Source: Davidsoniella eucalypti
Lineage: Eukaryota; Ascomycota; Sordariomycetes; Microascales; Ceratocystidaceae
Assembly: GCA_004009845.1 (NCBI GenBank)
Contig: RMBW01000232.1
Coordinates: 1-23,019 of the forward strand
Length of the DNA: 23,019 bases
Direction: 5' to 3'
Made by a program: the position numbers and the translations under genes. The notes under the pieces were generated by a model that was not told the origin of the DNA, did no database searches, and worked only from the letters and a program-made list of their open reading frames with translations. Shown piece after piece: positions 1 to 9,780 of this stretch. Within the stretch, counting starts at the first letter, position 1. Each line of letters opens with the position of its first letter.

Positions 1-127
1 ACCCTAACCCTAACCCTAACCCTAACCCTAACCCTAACCCTAACCCTAACCCTAACCCTAACCCTAACCCTAACCCTAACCCTAACCCTAACCCTAACCC
101 TAACCCTAACCCTAACCCTAACCCTAA
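1..127. repeat. Telomere repeat tract (CCCTAA)n at the chromosome end
   Basis: The first 127 bases are 21 perfect copies of the hexamer CCCTAA plus one leading base, with no variant units. CCCTAA reading inward at a left end is TTAGGG toward the end on the other strand, the telomere repeat of most filamentous fungi. The last unit passes directly into unique sequence at base 128 with no subtelomeric spacer. That unique sequence is the coding region of the helicase gene on the minus strand, so telomere and gene are fused. The tract starts at the first base of the window, so its full length cannot be judged. Confidence 0.98.
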
Positions 128-3100
128 CTCCTTCTTGGCTAAATTCTGAATTTTTTGGTTTTTAATCGCCATCAAAACTACCGGCAGCACTTTGTCTATA
201 TGTCCACAGCGAAAGCCCTTACCTGCTTTCACCTTCGTCAGCTCACACCAGTCAAGTGGGAGTTTGCAAGTGAAACAGCAAGAGAATTGTGCAAATCTGA
301 TCTTCTTTCGAGCAGAATCATATTCCACTCCTGTCCAACGTTTCGTACACCCCGAAACTCCTTGGGAAGCATGTCTCATAGCATCTTGGCTTATTCCAGT
401 TAATCTTTTGTAAAACTGACTTTGGACGTGACAGCTGGTGCATTCTTCTCCAACCTCATCTAGCCAACGGAATAACGCATGGGCACTTTCTCCTTCCTCT
501 TTCCCGAACCGCATCCATCTATCATCCACTTGGGCCATCGCCTGTTGTCGATTCGCTTTATCGTTGCTAAGATTTACCGCAGTAGTCTGGCTTGTTTCGC
601 TGATGCCAAGATCTACTGCAGTAGTCTGTGGTGTAGCCACTGCTGCTGCCGCTATCGCTGCCGCCGCTTGTACTTGTACCTGGCATATATCACACAGCTC
701 AGCACCAACAATGTCATTACATGACTCATCTGTAATGCCATCCATGAAACGACCAATGATCTTCCGACGACACTCACTTGTTGAAACAAATGACTCCATC
801 TCAGCTCGGTTGGCCTGTTCAATAAAGCTACTATGCTCCTTCTCCCAACTCGGCTTCCCATTGTACACAATGATCGACTGCACTACATCACCTGGCCGTC
901 GACCTCCTCGTCCTGTCTGCTGCACAAAATCCACAAGCCCATATGGCTGCTCCGCATGAATCACTACTGTGATTCCTTCAACATCAATACCCGTACCCAA
1001 ACTTGTCGTGGCTGAGATCCAACGATGTCCGCGACCCTCCACCCACTTTGACAGAGCCTCTTCACGCTTGCTATTCTCCATGAAGCTATGGTAGAAGTCA
1101 CAGCCCAGCTGCTTGGCTAGAAACTCGCACTTTGCTCTAGAACGGCAATAAATCACTCCCTTCTGCCGACCAGACATCGATGTCGAAAGCGGTTTGACGA
1201 TCTCTATGACTCTTTTCTCGACTGCATAGCCGCCGGGCTTGACTTGATCAACTTTATACCGACAATTAAGCTTCGTGGTACGGGCCCGGATTGTTACAGC
1301 AGCCTCCACCAGCATCTGCTTTCGGAACCAATCCTCGAGAACCGTCGGCAGTGTGGCCGTCAGCAATATCAACGGACAGTTATACCGGTTCAAGCTCTTC
1401 AGTTCACCTAGCTTTCCTCGGTACCCAATATCCATGATGATGGTATGGCATTCGTCAATAAAAATCCGTTGAAGCAAGCCAGTACATAGCAATCCGTCTG
1501 CATAAGCAGAAAAATCTCCCGCGGTGATGGTATCGGCGCTCACTATCACCAGCCGGGCTGCTCGCGGTAGACCCTCTCGCCCAGCATGCAAAGACGATTC
1601 GAAACGGATGCAGTCAACTCCCATAGCCACTGCTCGAGTAAATAGATCCTCCATGAGCGCTACAAATGGGACGACTACTATGCTGACTCCGCCGCTTTGC
1701 ATAGTAGCCGGTAGCATGAACAAGATGCTCTTACCGGCTCCAGTTGGGAGTACGCTGATGAGTGACTCACCATCCTGTAGAGCCAGTATCTCCCGCATGC
1801 TTTCTCGTTGCTCGGCGCTGCGCCATGTCGCATCGGGTCCAAGCAAAGTGCGCAAGCCGGTCTGCATCTCTTGGTCCACGCTGACGTTTGCCGTCCTTAA
1901 CGGCAACTTGTACCGGATCCGCTTTTTGCTGCTTGTGTCGGTCTGGCGTTTGGTCTCACACTCGGCTTCTTGATCTGGTCGCTTCCGTTTCCCGTTCTGG
2001 GACTCGTCTCCTTCGAGAAATTGATGCCACAACCGACTGATCTCTTTGAATGAAGCAATCATCTCTGGCTGTAGCTTGCCGGGGAATCCAATATGAACCG
2101 CATAATGTTGTCGGGCAACACGGCTGCCATGTGTTGATGCAAGATCCCATATGATATTCCAGCTTCCGCCGCAGTGTACTGGTTCTCCGGTGATTGGATC
2201 AACTTCAATGTCGTCGTCGTCTGCGTCGTCGTCGTCTACACGAGTCTCGATCTGGTTCAGTACAAGCCCGCGAATATGCCGGCCCAACTCAATGGCCACC
2301 ACGCGGTATCTTCCCACGCCTAACCTCACGCCGGTAGCCGCCTGAAATACCCGTGCTAGCTTCTGACTAAGTCGGTCCGTATCCCATACAGTAGAGCTGC
2401 CGTCGTGCCACATGAACTCTAATTGCTCGTTGTTTGCCTTGGCCAAGTTACATTCAGACCGGAGTACTCGTTCCACGGGGATCAGCCAAGCGATGTAAGC
2501 CACTACCATTTGGCCAATATTCTCTGGCAGAAACCGAGCAACCTTGCGTGAGTTATCCCGGATGGCCTTCATCTTGTCTCGATCCGTGACAATCATCACT
2601 TGTCCGTCAAACACAAACACATTGCGCATCAGCTGCCATGAATCACAGTGACGCAGCGTCATAAGCTCCGGCCCTCTTCCGGGTAACCCACCCCATACAT
2701 GGACAAGTAGCATGAGCACCTCTCGGAACATTCTGAGCCGGCGTAGCCAGCGGTTGGTGCCATCTATTTTGAATACATGTCTGCTGGAATCCCAAATCGA
2801 TGTGGACAGCTGCCTTATCACCAAAGATGGTCCGGGCTCAAGCCATTTGTTGTTCGTGTTCGTGGCGAAAGACTGGCCGGCTCCAAGCCGGATCATGTTA
2901 TCAGCAAGCAGCTTAAGATCAATCTTCGGCTTCATCTTTTGCCATGAGTCTCCCAGTAGTAAAGCTAGTAAGTTCTGTGCCTCAACTACCTGCTCTCTAG
3001 CCGCTCTTGTGAAGTCTTGGATCATGATACGTTCTCCATTATGAAACAAAGACTCGCCATCCTCAGCCCAACGAACAGACGGCTGTCCGCCCATGCGTGA

Positions 3101-4573
3101 CCGCCAGCCCTTTCCGTATGCCATCCAGCCGATGATAGTGCTGATGACAGTATATGAGCCAGTGCACATCCAAACTGCATGCTGCTCCCGGAATTCCTTC
3201 ACCGACTCAATATCACCTTCGTCGCTACTCCGGGGTTTGCTGTCGAATACGGACTCAAGGAAAAACAGTCTTGACCACCACAAGATAGCAGCCAACAGTC
3301 CAGTATATAAGTGCGGCTCAGTATAACCAAGCGGCTGTAAGCGAATACCTAGAGCTGCACAGAAGCACAGAAGCGAGCTCGAGTATATGTGCCCACCAAC
3401 CAGAGTCTTGATCGAAGCTACCATGAACGAAAAGACAGCTCTGTCAAGCTCCTTGTAGACATTATCATGAAGTCGGCCGTCTTCTATAGTTTCGTCTATA
3501 GTTTCGTCTTCGTCGTCATGATCTTCGTTCCGATGATATCTAACATGATTTCGATTGATGTTGATGCTCTTCTCAAGCTCCTGTACGACAGTGCACAGCA
3601 GATTCCACTGCTCATCCGTGAACTTAACAGCCAATTGCTTCATGGCCTCGTCTCGTCCAATGCGGTGTGCTCGCCAGCACAAGCCCAAGTATCGTTGTCC
3701 CACAGTTCGGTATTTGACCATCGACGCTTCTTTGCCTTTCAATCCAAATGGCATTCCGTTGGGAGCAGTAGTCATGATACTGCCGAGCCATTGAAGTGTT
3801 TCGGTTGGCACACTATCTAATCGCCAGCTGCATCGTTGGATCTCACGATCAAAGCTCTCCCCGAGACGGAGCAGCATATTTCGTTCATGCACAGCCTGTT
3901 CGGTTTGTTGGTGGACTTGCTGGGCTTTAGCATTCTTGGCTTGAATCCATTCGGCAGCCTCATAGATTTTTATCAAATCACGCGACTCAAAGTGCTTTAC
4001 CCATTGTAGCCTCTTCACCCACGACGAGTCTCGGTCCATGTCTTCCTTCAGGTCTCCTATCCGAAGTCGTTCGGCATCCTCAGAAGCTAGCATGGCCTCA
4101 CAGTCGGCTAACATGAGCTCCATTGGGTTGGTGCTTGTCTGTTTAGCTAACGCGGTGCCAAAATTGGCTGCACCATCGCTGACAATCCAGTATCGGGCAA
4201 AGTTCCGGTCCATCCAAGTCTGTAATAGTACAATCTTCGACTTGGGGTCTAGAGATGTATGCCCTACGTCTCTCCAGTGGCGAGTGATATTGTCCTTGCA
4301 TATTGTGAGATATCGGCACATAGAACAACTGTATCCGCGGCGGACAGCAAGTCGTTTGATAGCTGGACTTCCATCGGGGGGGAGAGCATGCACCTTCGGA
4401 TCCGCTAAATCTTGAGTGCCATAGTAATCGATGATATTTTTGATAGTCTCTCCTTTAACTTTGTGCTTGCGGCGAAAGTGAGTTTCGATGCTCTTTCCTG
4501 GGCGAATTGCTGCCTTACACGGGAGACAAATAAGTAGTTGATGTTCTTCGTTAAGCTCGACAAAGTCTTCCAT
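2..4573 (-). CDS. Telomere-linked RecQ-type helicase, open into the telomere repeats (no stop codon in window)
   Basis: Read on the minus strand from the ATG at 4573, one frame stays open for 1,524 codons to the window edge. An in-frame TGA lies upstream and this is the first ATG after it. Residues 16-37 and 83-105 form two CxxC...H...H clusters (C16, C19, H32, H37; C83, C86, H99, H105), the N-terminal pattern of OrsD/DUF3505 proteins. The helicase core carries Walker A PTGAGKS (943-949), DECH (1040-1043), TATLP (1072-1076) and QQTGRGGR (1218-1225), the order and motifs of RecQ-type superfamily 2 helicases. A Cys-rich region follows (about 1350-1465). Residues 620-830 look like a tyrosine recombinase (see findings), interrupted by an acidic run at 780-788. 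Residues 1483-1524 are pure Leu-Gly from TTAGGG codons. Genes of this type (TLH, subtelomeric RecQ) sit next to telomeres in many fungi and point toward the end, as here. No frameshift or intron is needed. The natural C-terminus appears to be replaced by telomere. Whether it is expressed is unknown. Confidence 0.9.
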   Translation of the reverse strand, partial: MEDFVELNEEHQLLICLPCKAAIRPGKSIETHFRRKHKVKGETIKNIIDYYGTQDLADPKVHALPPDGSPAIKRLAVRRGYSCSMCRYLTICKDNITRHWRDVGHTSLDPKSKIVLLQTWMDRNFARYWIVSDGAANFGTALAKQTSTNPMELMLADCEAMLASEDAERLRIGDLKEDMDRDSSWVKRLQWVKHFESRDLIKIYEAAEWIQAKNAKAQQVHQQTEQAVHERNMLLRLGESFDREIQRCSWRLDSVPTETLQWLGSIMTTAPNGMPFGLKGKEASMVKYRTVGQRYLGLCWRAHRIGRDEAMKQLAVKFTDEQWNLLCTVVQELEKSININRNHVRYHRNEDHDDEDETIDETIEDGRLHDNVYKELDRAVFSFMVASIKTLVGGHIYSSSLLCFCAALGIRLQPLGYTEPHLYTGLLAAILWWSRLFFLESVFDSKPRSSDEGDIESVKEFREQHAVWMCTGSYTVISTIIGWMAYGKGWRSRMGGQPSVRWAEDGESLFHNGERIMIQDFTRAAREQVVEAQNLLALLLGDSWQKMKPKIDLKLLADNMIRLGAGQSFATNTNNKWLEPGPSLVIRQLSTSIWDSSRHVFKIDGTNRWLRRLRMFREVLMLLVHVWGGLPGRGPELMTLRHCDSWQLMRNVFVFDGQVMIVTDRDKMKAIRDNSRKVARFLPENIGQMVVAYIAWLIPVERVLRSECNLAKANNEQLEFMWHDGSSTVWDTDRLSQKLARVFQAATGVRLGVGRYRVVAIELGRHIRGLVLNQIETRVDDDDADDDDIEVDPITGEPVHCGGSWNIIWDLASTHGSRVARQHYAVHIGFPGKLQPEMIASFKEISRLWHQFLEGDESQNGKRKRPDQEAECETKRQTDTSSKKRIRYKLPLRTANVSVDQEMQTGLRTLLGPDATWRSAEQRESMREILALQDGESLISVLPTGAGKSILFMLPATMQSGGVSIVVVPFVALMEDLFTRAVAMGVDCIRFESSLHAGREGLPRAARLVIVSADTITAGDFSAYADGLLCTGLLQRIFIDECHTIIMDIGYRGKLGELKSLNRYNCPLILLTATLPTVLEDWFRKQMLVEAAVTIRARTTKLNCRYKVDQVKPGGYAVEKRVIEIVKPLSTSMSGRQKGVIYCRSRAKCEFLAKQLGCDFYHSFMENSKREEALSKWVEGRGHRWISATTSLGTGIDVEGITVVIHAEQPYGLVDFVQQTGRGGRRPGDVVQSIIVYNGKPSWEKEHSSFIEQANRAEMESFVSTSECRRKIIGRFMDGITDESCNDIVGAELCDICQVQVQAAAAIAAAAVATPQTTAVDLGISETSQTTAVNLSNDKANRQQAMAQVDDRWMRFGKEEGESAHALFRWLDEVGEECTSCHVQSQFYKRLTGISQDAMRHASQGVSGCTKRWTGVEYDSARKKIRFAQFSCCFTCKLPLDWCELTKVKAGKGFRCGHIDKVLPVVLMAIKNQKIQNLAKKELGLGLGLGLGLGLGLGLGLGLGLGLGLGLGLGLGLGLGLGLG

Positions 4574-4953
4574 GGCTTCCGACGATTTAAAATCGAGTGT
4601 AAATAAGGTAGTGAAATAACAGTAGATATGACTATATCAAGATAAAAATATTAGTGCTTAGCTAAAACCATGCAGTGAATCAAAACCATATACGTACAGT
4701 TGCTAGTTTGAGGACTAAGAAGTTATTTATTTTGAGCTTGTTGTTGATTGCGATTTATTAAGGCAGTAAGTAATGTGAGTAAAGTGTACTCCTAAAAAAA
4801 AGAAGACTAACATAAACAAAATTATAGTCTGTCGTAAGTTATTCAGTAAACAAATAGAAAAGACTTTTCCTGACCTTATTGATATGGCTGGTTATTTTGT
4901 GGCTGGTTATTTGGAAGTAGCGGTGTAGCTCGATAGTAATCACAGTGTGATTG

Positions 4954-5128
4954 TGGCAAGTATGGTTATCGTTAAAGTATAGTGATTAGTCCCTAAAAAC
5001 CCATCATAGCCGCAAAAACAGCGAACTTCATTCGTACTAAAACCAATCCAATTTAAATAAATAACAGTCCTGCATTTATTGTTTTATCCCTTGAGCAACA
5101 GCGGAGAATACATAGTGAATTATGTACG
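4954..5128 (+). repeat. Diverged subtelomeric duplication, copy A
   Basis: This segment is a direct repeat of 11814-12014. Shared blocks include GGCAAGTATG followed by TTATC, the block ATAGCCGCAAAAACA, a block around AACAG(T/C)CCTGCATT(T/C)ATT, and GTGAATT(A/C)TGTAC. Copies differ by many substitutions and small indels. Copy A has roughly 25 extra bases near its inner end, while copy B contains an inserted LINE stub that is absent here. It lies about 380 bp upstream of the helicase start. Confidence 0.7.
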
Positions 5129-5777
5129 CATAGATACAATACATTGTTCTATTACTTAGCTTTCGATCTTATGTGACTGACAATCTCTTCACTAGAAATC
5201 GCTAATTATTCTACTACTAGTTTTACAAAAGTAAATGTGAAACTTTACCTATATATAAATCTTTCTGTCATATTTCAACTTATACCACATCCAACCTTCA
5301 AGTTATGTAAAATCTAGTGACTACATTTCCATTAAATGCTCATTTCAATGTACACGAAAGTTCAGATCTACTTTAAGACGTTATATGAATTTACCCTCCC
5401 AAGTTCTCATTATAATTTAATTATAGCATACACTGTTTATTTCTTACACAAAAGCAATTTCTGTTAACCAGTAATCGTTTTCCTTGTTTTGAGTTTTTAA
5501 TCTTTGTTTATACTTCTACGTCTCAATAACCCTTCTAACCCTTACAATAATATCCTATTTTCCGATCTCACTTATCGAATTACTACCAAATGTCTCATCT
5601 AGTTGCTAATATGACATTACGTAATTAAAATATAATTCTACTACCTTCATTTTCTATAATTAAATAACACTTGTTCTTCATTTAAAATCTTGTCTAAAGA
5701 ACTATATATCAGTCACTAATTATTCATTTCCCAATCGCCTAGTTTGCAGTTGTGACTTATTTAACTCTTACTATGTA

Positions 5778-5819
5778 CATCTTCATAGCTCTATAGCTCT
5801 ATAAGATTGATGAATTAAA
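5778..5819 (+). repeat. LINE 3'-end stub (plus orientation)
   Basis: The sequence CATCTTCATAGCTC followed by TATAGCTC, TATAAGAT and TGAATTAAA matches the last ~45 bp of the LINE at 5996-10599, in the opposite orientation. Nothing more of the LINE is present. It carries the two tandem TATAGCTC-type units of the LINE tail. I could not find a convincing target-site duplication around this copy. Confidence 0.7.
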
Positions 5820-5983
5820 TTTCTTTTTCTTTCTATGTTGATTAACGAATAAACTCTTATCTTTATATTCAATAACACAATCCATCGTCTGTTAAATCGT
5901 TTCTAACAACCTATTGCTGATGCTTGGCCTCTACGATCTTTAACCTAAATGCTAATATTACATTAGTAGTTTTACCATCTCCT

Positions 5984-5995
5984 GTATTCTTACAT
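5984..5995. repeat. LINE target-site duplication, left copy
   Basis: The 12-mer GTATTCTTACAT occurs here, directly outside the poly(A) end of the LINE, and again at 10600-10611 directly outside its 5' end. It marks both borders of the insertion. Confidence 0.9.
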
Positions 5996-5997
5996 TG

Positions 5998-6046
5998 TTT
6001 TTTTTTTAATTCATTTATCTTATGGAGCTATAGAGCTATGAAGATT
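5998..6046 (-). repeat. LINE 3' terminus: A-tract and tandem octamer
   Basis: On the minus strand the LINE ends with ATCTTCATAGCTC, TATAGCTC, CATAAGATAAATGAATT and then ten A residues plus CA before the target-site duplication. The octamer TATAGCTC/CATAGCTC is present twice in tandem. This ~45-bp tail is the reference for the short stubs at 5778, 11317, 11418, 11895 and 12175. Confidence 0.85.
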
Positions 6047-6147
6047 TTAAAGGAAACAACGAATAAATCAATACCAACAACAAAACATTACAGAAAACAA
6101 GTAGAAACGTAACGCAAAATCAAAGAAAATCAAACACACCAAGACTC

Positions 6148-9100
6148 TCAACAGCACCACTCATCATCTCGAAGTGCGACTGGTCCGCCCTCCTTTGCAA
6201 TACCCTCGTTAGTCACTTCCTCAACTTTTCCCCAGTCTCTTCCACCTATTCCTGTTTTTTTGAGGAATATTAACAGTGCTTGCTGGTGCTTCGCCCTACT
6301 AAATATATCTTTCATTTTTATCTCACCATCACATCCCTCTTTCAACTCTTGTCTTTGCACAAGCCACTTATCACATTCCAACACCAAGTGCTGAATAGTT
6401 TCGATAGCCCGCTGACAATGTCGGCACATGTTGTTCGATACCTTGCCTATGGACTTTAGGTATGGCAGGTAAGCGCCCTTTCCCGTTAGAAGTTGATAGT
6501 AGGTTGTTGTCAGCCTCTTCTTGCCTTCAATCGGTTTCAGATCACTCACTCCTGTCTTCCCGAGAGACCGATAGTGATTCCCAAGTTTGTCGATATCACG
6601 GTTGATCAGTGTGTCCCAGAGTTTGAAGATGTTCTCCTTGATTTTTTTCTTGATGTACCCAGTGGTTGCAATAGAGATGCATACTCTTTTTTCAAGAGCC
6701 TCCTTTGCAAGCTTATCCACTATCTCATTTCCTTCTATCCCGACATGGCCTGGGCACCAGTGTATTTCTATACTAGTGTCTAGGTCTTGTAGGTTTAGCT
6801 TCTCTATAAGATTCGTGAATATTCCAGGCTTCCGTACTCTTTGGATGGCAGCTTGGCTGTCGACAAAGATCAGGACTCTTTTCCTTATTGGCAGCTTTCG
6901 AACGTAGCAGAGGGCTCTGTATATTGCATAGCTTTCGCAGTCTGCAACCTCAGTGTAAGGCCCTAAGGCTTTTGCCTCTTGAAACCGTACCGTTTTATTG
7001 TCTATGTCGGCAAAGGCGTAGGAGGATTTTTCTCCTTCCATAGACCCGTCGGTATACAAACAATAGGCTTCTCCTAACCATAGATTTTCTAGGGTTGCCA
7101 GGTGGATTTCCTTTGCTTCTTCTTTTTTGACTTTTGGTATTTGTGTGGTGCTTGGGGAATTTTAGTATTCTTGTTCCGTACTTGAGGTTATTCCATTCCA
7201 AATCGATTTCAACCGGTTTGATGCCTGCCTCTATTTCACAAGCTCTTTTCGGAGCCTGTTTGTAGGTGCCCAGCATCATGGAAATCGCCAAACTTTGTAC
7301 TTTTTCAAGATGATTCTTGCGGGAGATGGGTTTCATTTTTGTCCACCAGAGAGTCGAACCATATTCCATGATAGGCCTAATTACAGCTTGGTACAGATTT
7401 CTAGTTGCTTTCGAACTTAGGCCGCTATACTTTCGCGAAATCCGTTGAATTCCCATTAGGGTTCTGGTCGCTTTCAGGGCTCTGTCTTGGACATGCACGC
7501 TGTAATTCAGCTGACAGTCTAGCCAGATTCCTAGCCATTTGATCTTCTCTGACGGGTGGATTGTCGTCCCTAGGACGTCTATGTGTTCGTTGCTTGCTGC
7601 TTTACTCCTTGTTAAATGCAGAAGCTCAGTCTTGGAACTCTCAAATTCGACGGAACTATCGTCGGCTTGCCTGGTGAGATCTTCAACGATAGCCTCTAGA
7701 GCTCTGCAATTTCTCGCAAAGCTTTTTGAAGCTACCGTAATCAGAATATCATCAATGTATGAGAGCTGAATGCCATGAACTTGGATGGATTTGGGGATAT
7801 TTATGTGTATAAGTCTCGAATAAATCAAGAACAGAATAGGGGAGATCGGGCTGCCTTGCGGTATGCCCTGGTCAATGGTATAGAAGTTTGTTCGTTTGCC
7901 ATCAAAACATATCTGGACCTTCCTCTTTTGAAGGAAGGCTGCAATCCATTGGGTGCAGTTATTCGGAAGACCTAGATCTCTGCAGTGCCACAGTAGGGTA
8001 TCCCTATTAACATGGTCGAAAGCGCCTTTGATATCAAGTAGTGCAATACTCGATTTCAGGCCCTGTTCTTTCCATGACTTGACTTGGTCCATGAGAACCA
8101 TTGCTGCATCGATCGTCGATCGTTGTTTCCGTCCGTCAAACTGTGTTGGGTGAAGCAGGTCGTCCTTTGTTGCAGCCAAGAAACCATGTCTCTGTGCAAA
8201 AATTCGTTCCAATACTTTACCTAAGCAGTTCAGCAGCGTGATAATCCGATATGCCTTGATACGGGAATAGTCTGGCTTGTTGGGTTTTTTCAATATCACT
8301 CCAATGCCCTGGCGCCACAACTTAGGACACTGTCCTTTAGTGAATAGCTCCGTGTAGACATAGTGGAAGACCTCGGGGATGGCCCTATACGCATTTTGGA
8401 TCATTTGGAAATTAATCCCATCTGGTCCAGCAGACTTCTTAGGGTTTGAGGTCATGATAGCTCTTTCAATCTCAATGGTAGAGATGTTAGACCAAGGCCA
8501 TTTCGAGTTCTCGTGATGTGGGATGGGTAGAGTGTCTTCGTCCTCAAGGGACTCACCTTTTTCGCCGCCCACAAGATTCAGTAGCATCTTAGCTTGGTCG
8601 TCGAAAGACTCAGCCTTGACACCATTTTCCTCGAGTGGTTGTATATACGAATCGGTTGTGGGTTTCGTGTATCTCATAGCAGTGAAGACTTCGTCACCGG
8701 TTGCTTGCTCTAAGAAAGAGTTGAAATAGTTAGTTTTGGTTTTGATAATGGCATGGAAGTACCTGTTTCGTTTTTCTTTGTACTCCGTGTGACAGATCTT
8801 ATCCTTCTTCCAATGTCGTTCAGCCCTCAGGAAGGACTTCCTCAATAGCTTGAGTTCATCGTTCCACCAAGGCTTACTCCGGGGGCAGATGCGAGCCTTC
8901 GGCATCACCTCTGCGCAGGTATCCTGGATGGCGGCGGTCAGAATGGCTGCCAGATCCGGTCGAGTATCTCTTTTTTTTGAGATTTTCTAATACTTATGCC
9001 TCCTTTTTTTGAGGCTCTCTCTGAACTGTTTCCAGTCCGTTTTTTTTCAAGTTATATATATTTTTTTTCTGTCTCTTTTTCGTTTTTTCGGGCGTCGTGG

Positions 9101-9780
9101 AACTGCAATTTAATGCACTGGTGATCCGAACCGTGGAGACCTTCACACGTCCAACTAGTTTTCGTTTGCTTCATCTGCCCGGTGAGGAAGGCGAGATCGA
9201 TGATTGATATTTTCTGCGACCTGGTGGTGAAGAAAGTGCCTCTGTTGACCAGAGCATTCTCGGGATCCACCACCAAGTCCGCATTGTTCCTCTGCAACCA
9301 ACCAACGACTTCATCTGCATGCTGTGATTGCTCACAGTTCACAGACCACCATGGATGATGAGTGTTGAAGTCCCCGACTATGATGCCACTCCCAACCTGC
9401 CATTGCTGGACAAGCGGGTGCTGTAAAAGGGGTTGGGTCGGATGGTTGTAGAGGTTGACCAATAATGGTTGCGCGTCTATATGAAGTCTTATGCATTGAA
9501 TATCGCTGCTTGCGATGTCGAGAGGCTTTTCTATTGTGAAGTCAATGTCCTTTTGGATATAGGTCACGACCCTTGGTCTTGTTAGCAGAGATAAAGCTGG
9601 TTTGACGGTGTGAAAGTTTTGGTGGTCCTGGAAAATCCATTTGCCTTCTTTTTTCCATACCCAGGGTTCTTGAATGCACAATATCTCCACTCTCTGCGTT
9701 ATTGCTAATCCAAAGAGATGGTCCAAAATGCCTTTACGCTTTCCCTGGTTATGCTGAAAGATCGTGAGTTTTCTAATCAT
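6148..9780 (-). pseudogene. LINE ORF2: endonuclease, reverse transcriptase, RNase H (frameshifted)
   Basis: The start chosen is the ATG at 9780, which overlaps the ORF1 stop. Part 1 (9780-9052) is an APE-type endonuclease with IQEPW, GDFNTHHPWW, IDLAF and GSDHQ; it stops at TAA 9054-9052. Part 2 (about 9040-6995) is the reverse transcriptase with FDGRKQRSTIDA, DIKGAF, GIPQGSPISP and catalytic YIDD at 7759-7748; its frame also contains a TAG at 8989-8987. Part 3 (about 7125-6148) is an RNase H with YTDGS, ESYAI, VDSQAAI and GNEIVDKLA, followed by CxxC...ETxxHL...C, a C-terminal motif usual in Tad-type ORF2. The frames part company at A-runs in the coding strand: 9068-9061, 9047-9040, 9010-9004, 8978-8971 and 7128-7123. 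With these joined, the protein would be of normal LINE ORF2 size. As it stands it gives separate pieces and is presumably inactive, unless frameshifting occurs. Confidence 0.88.

Larger units (their letters stand above)
4574..5995. other. AT-rich subtelomeric spacer without genes
   Basis: This stretch upstream of the helicase start is strongly AT-rich, with stop codons in all frames and no believable coding region. It should contain the helicase promoter, but I cannot point to a convincing TATA box or other motif. It holds one copy of a diverged duplication (4954-5128) and one LINE 3'-end stub (5778-5819), listed separately. The contrast with the GC-richer helicase is sharp at the ATG. Confidence 0.75.

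Noticed and set aside
155..4415. Several plus-strand frames of 60-170 codons over the helicase region
   Set aside because: They are antisense shadows of the continuous minus-strand helicase frame and have no motifs of their own.
2..4573. Helicase gene as a RIP-mutated pseudogene
   Set aside because: The whole frame is open with all helicase motifs and normal GC content, so there is no sign of RIP damage.
5520..5545. Possible internal telomere remnant (CCCTTCTAACCCTTA)
   Set aside because: Only two imperfect units in AT-rich DNA; within chance expectation.
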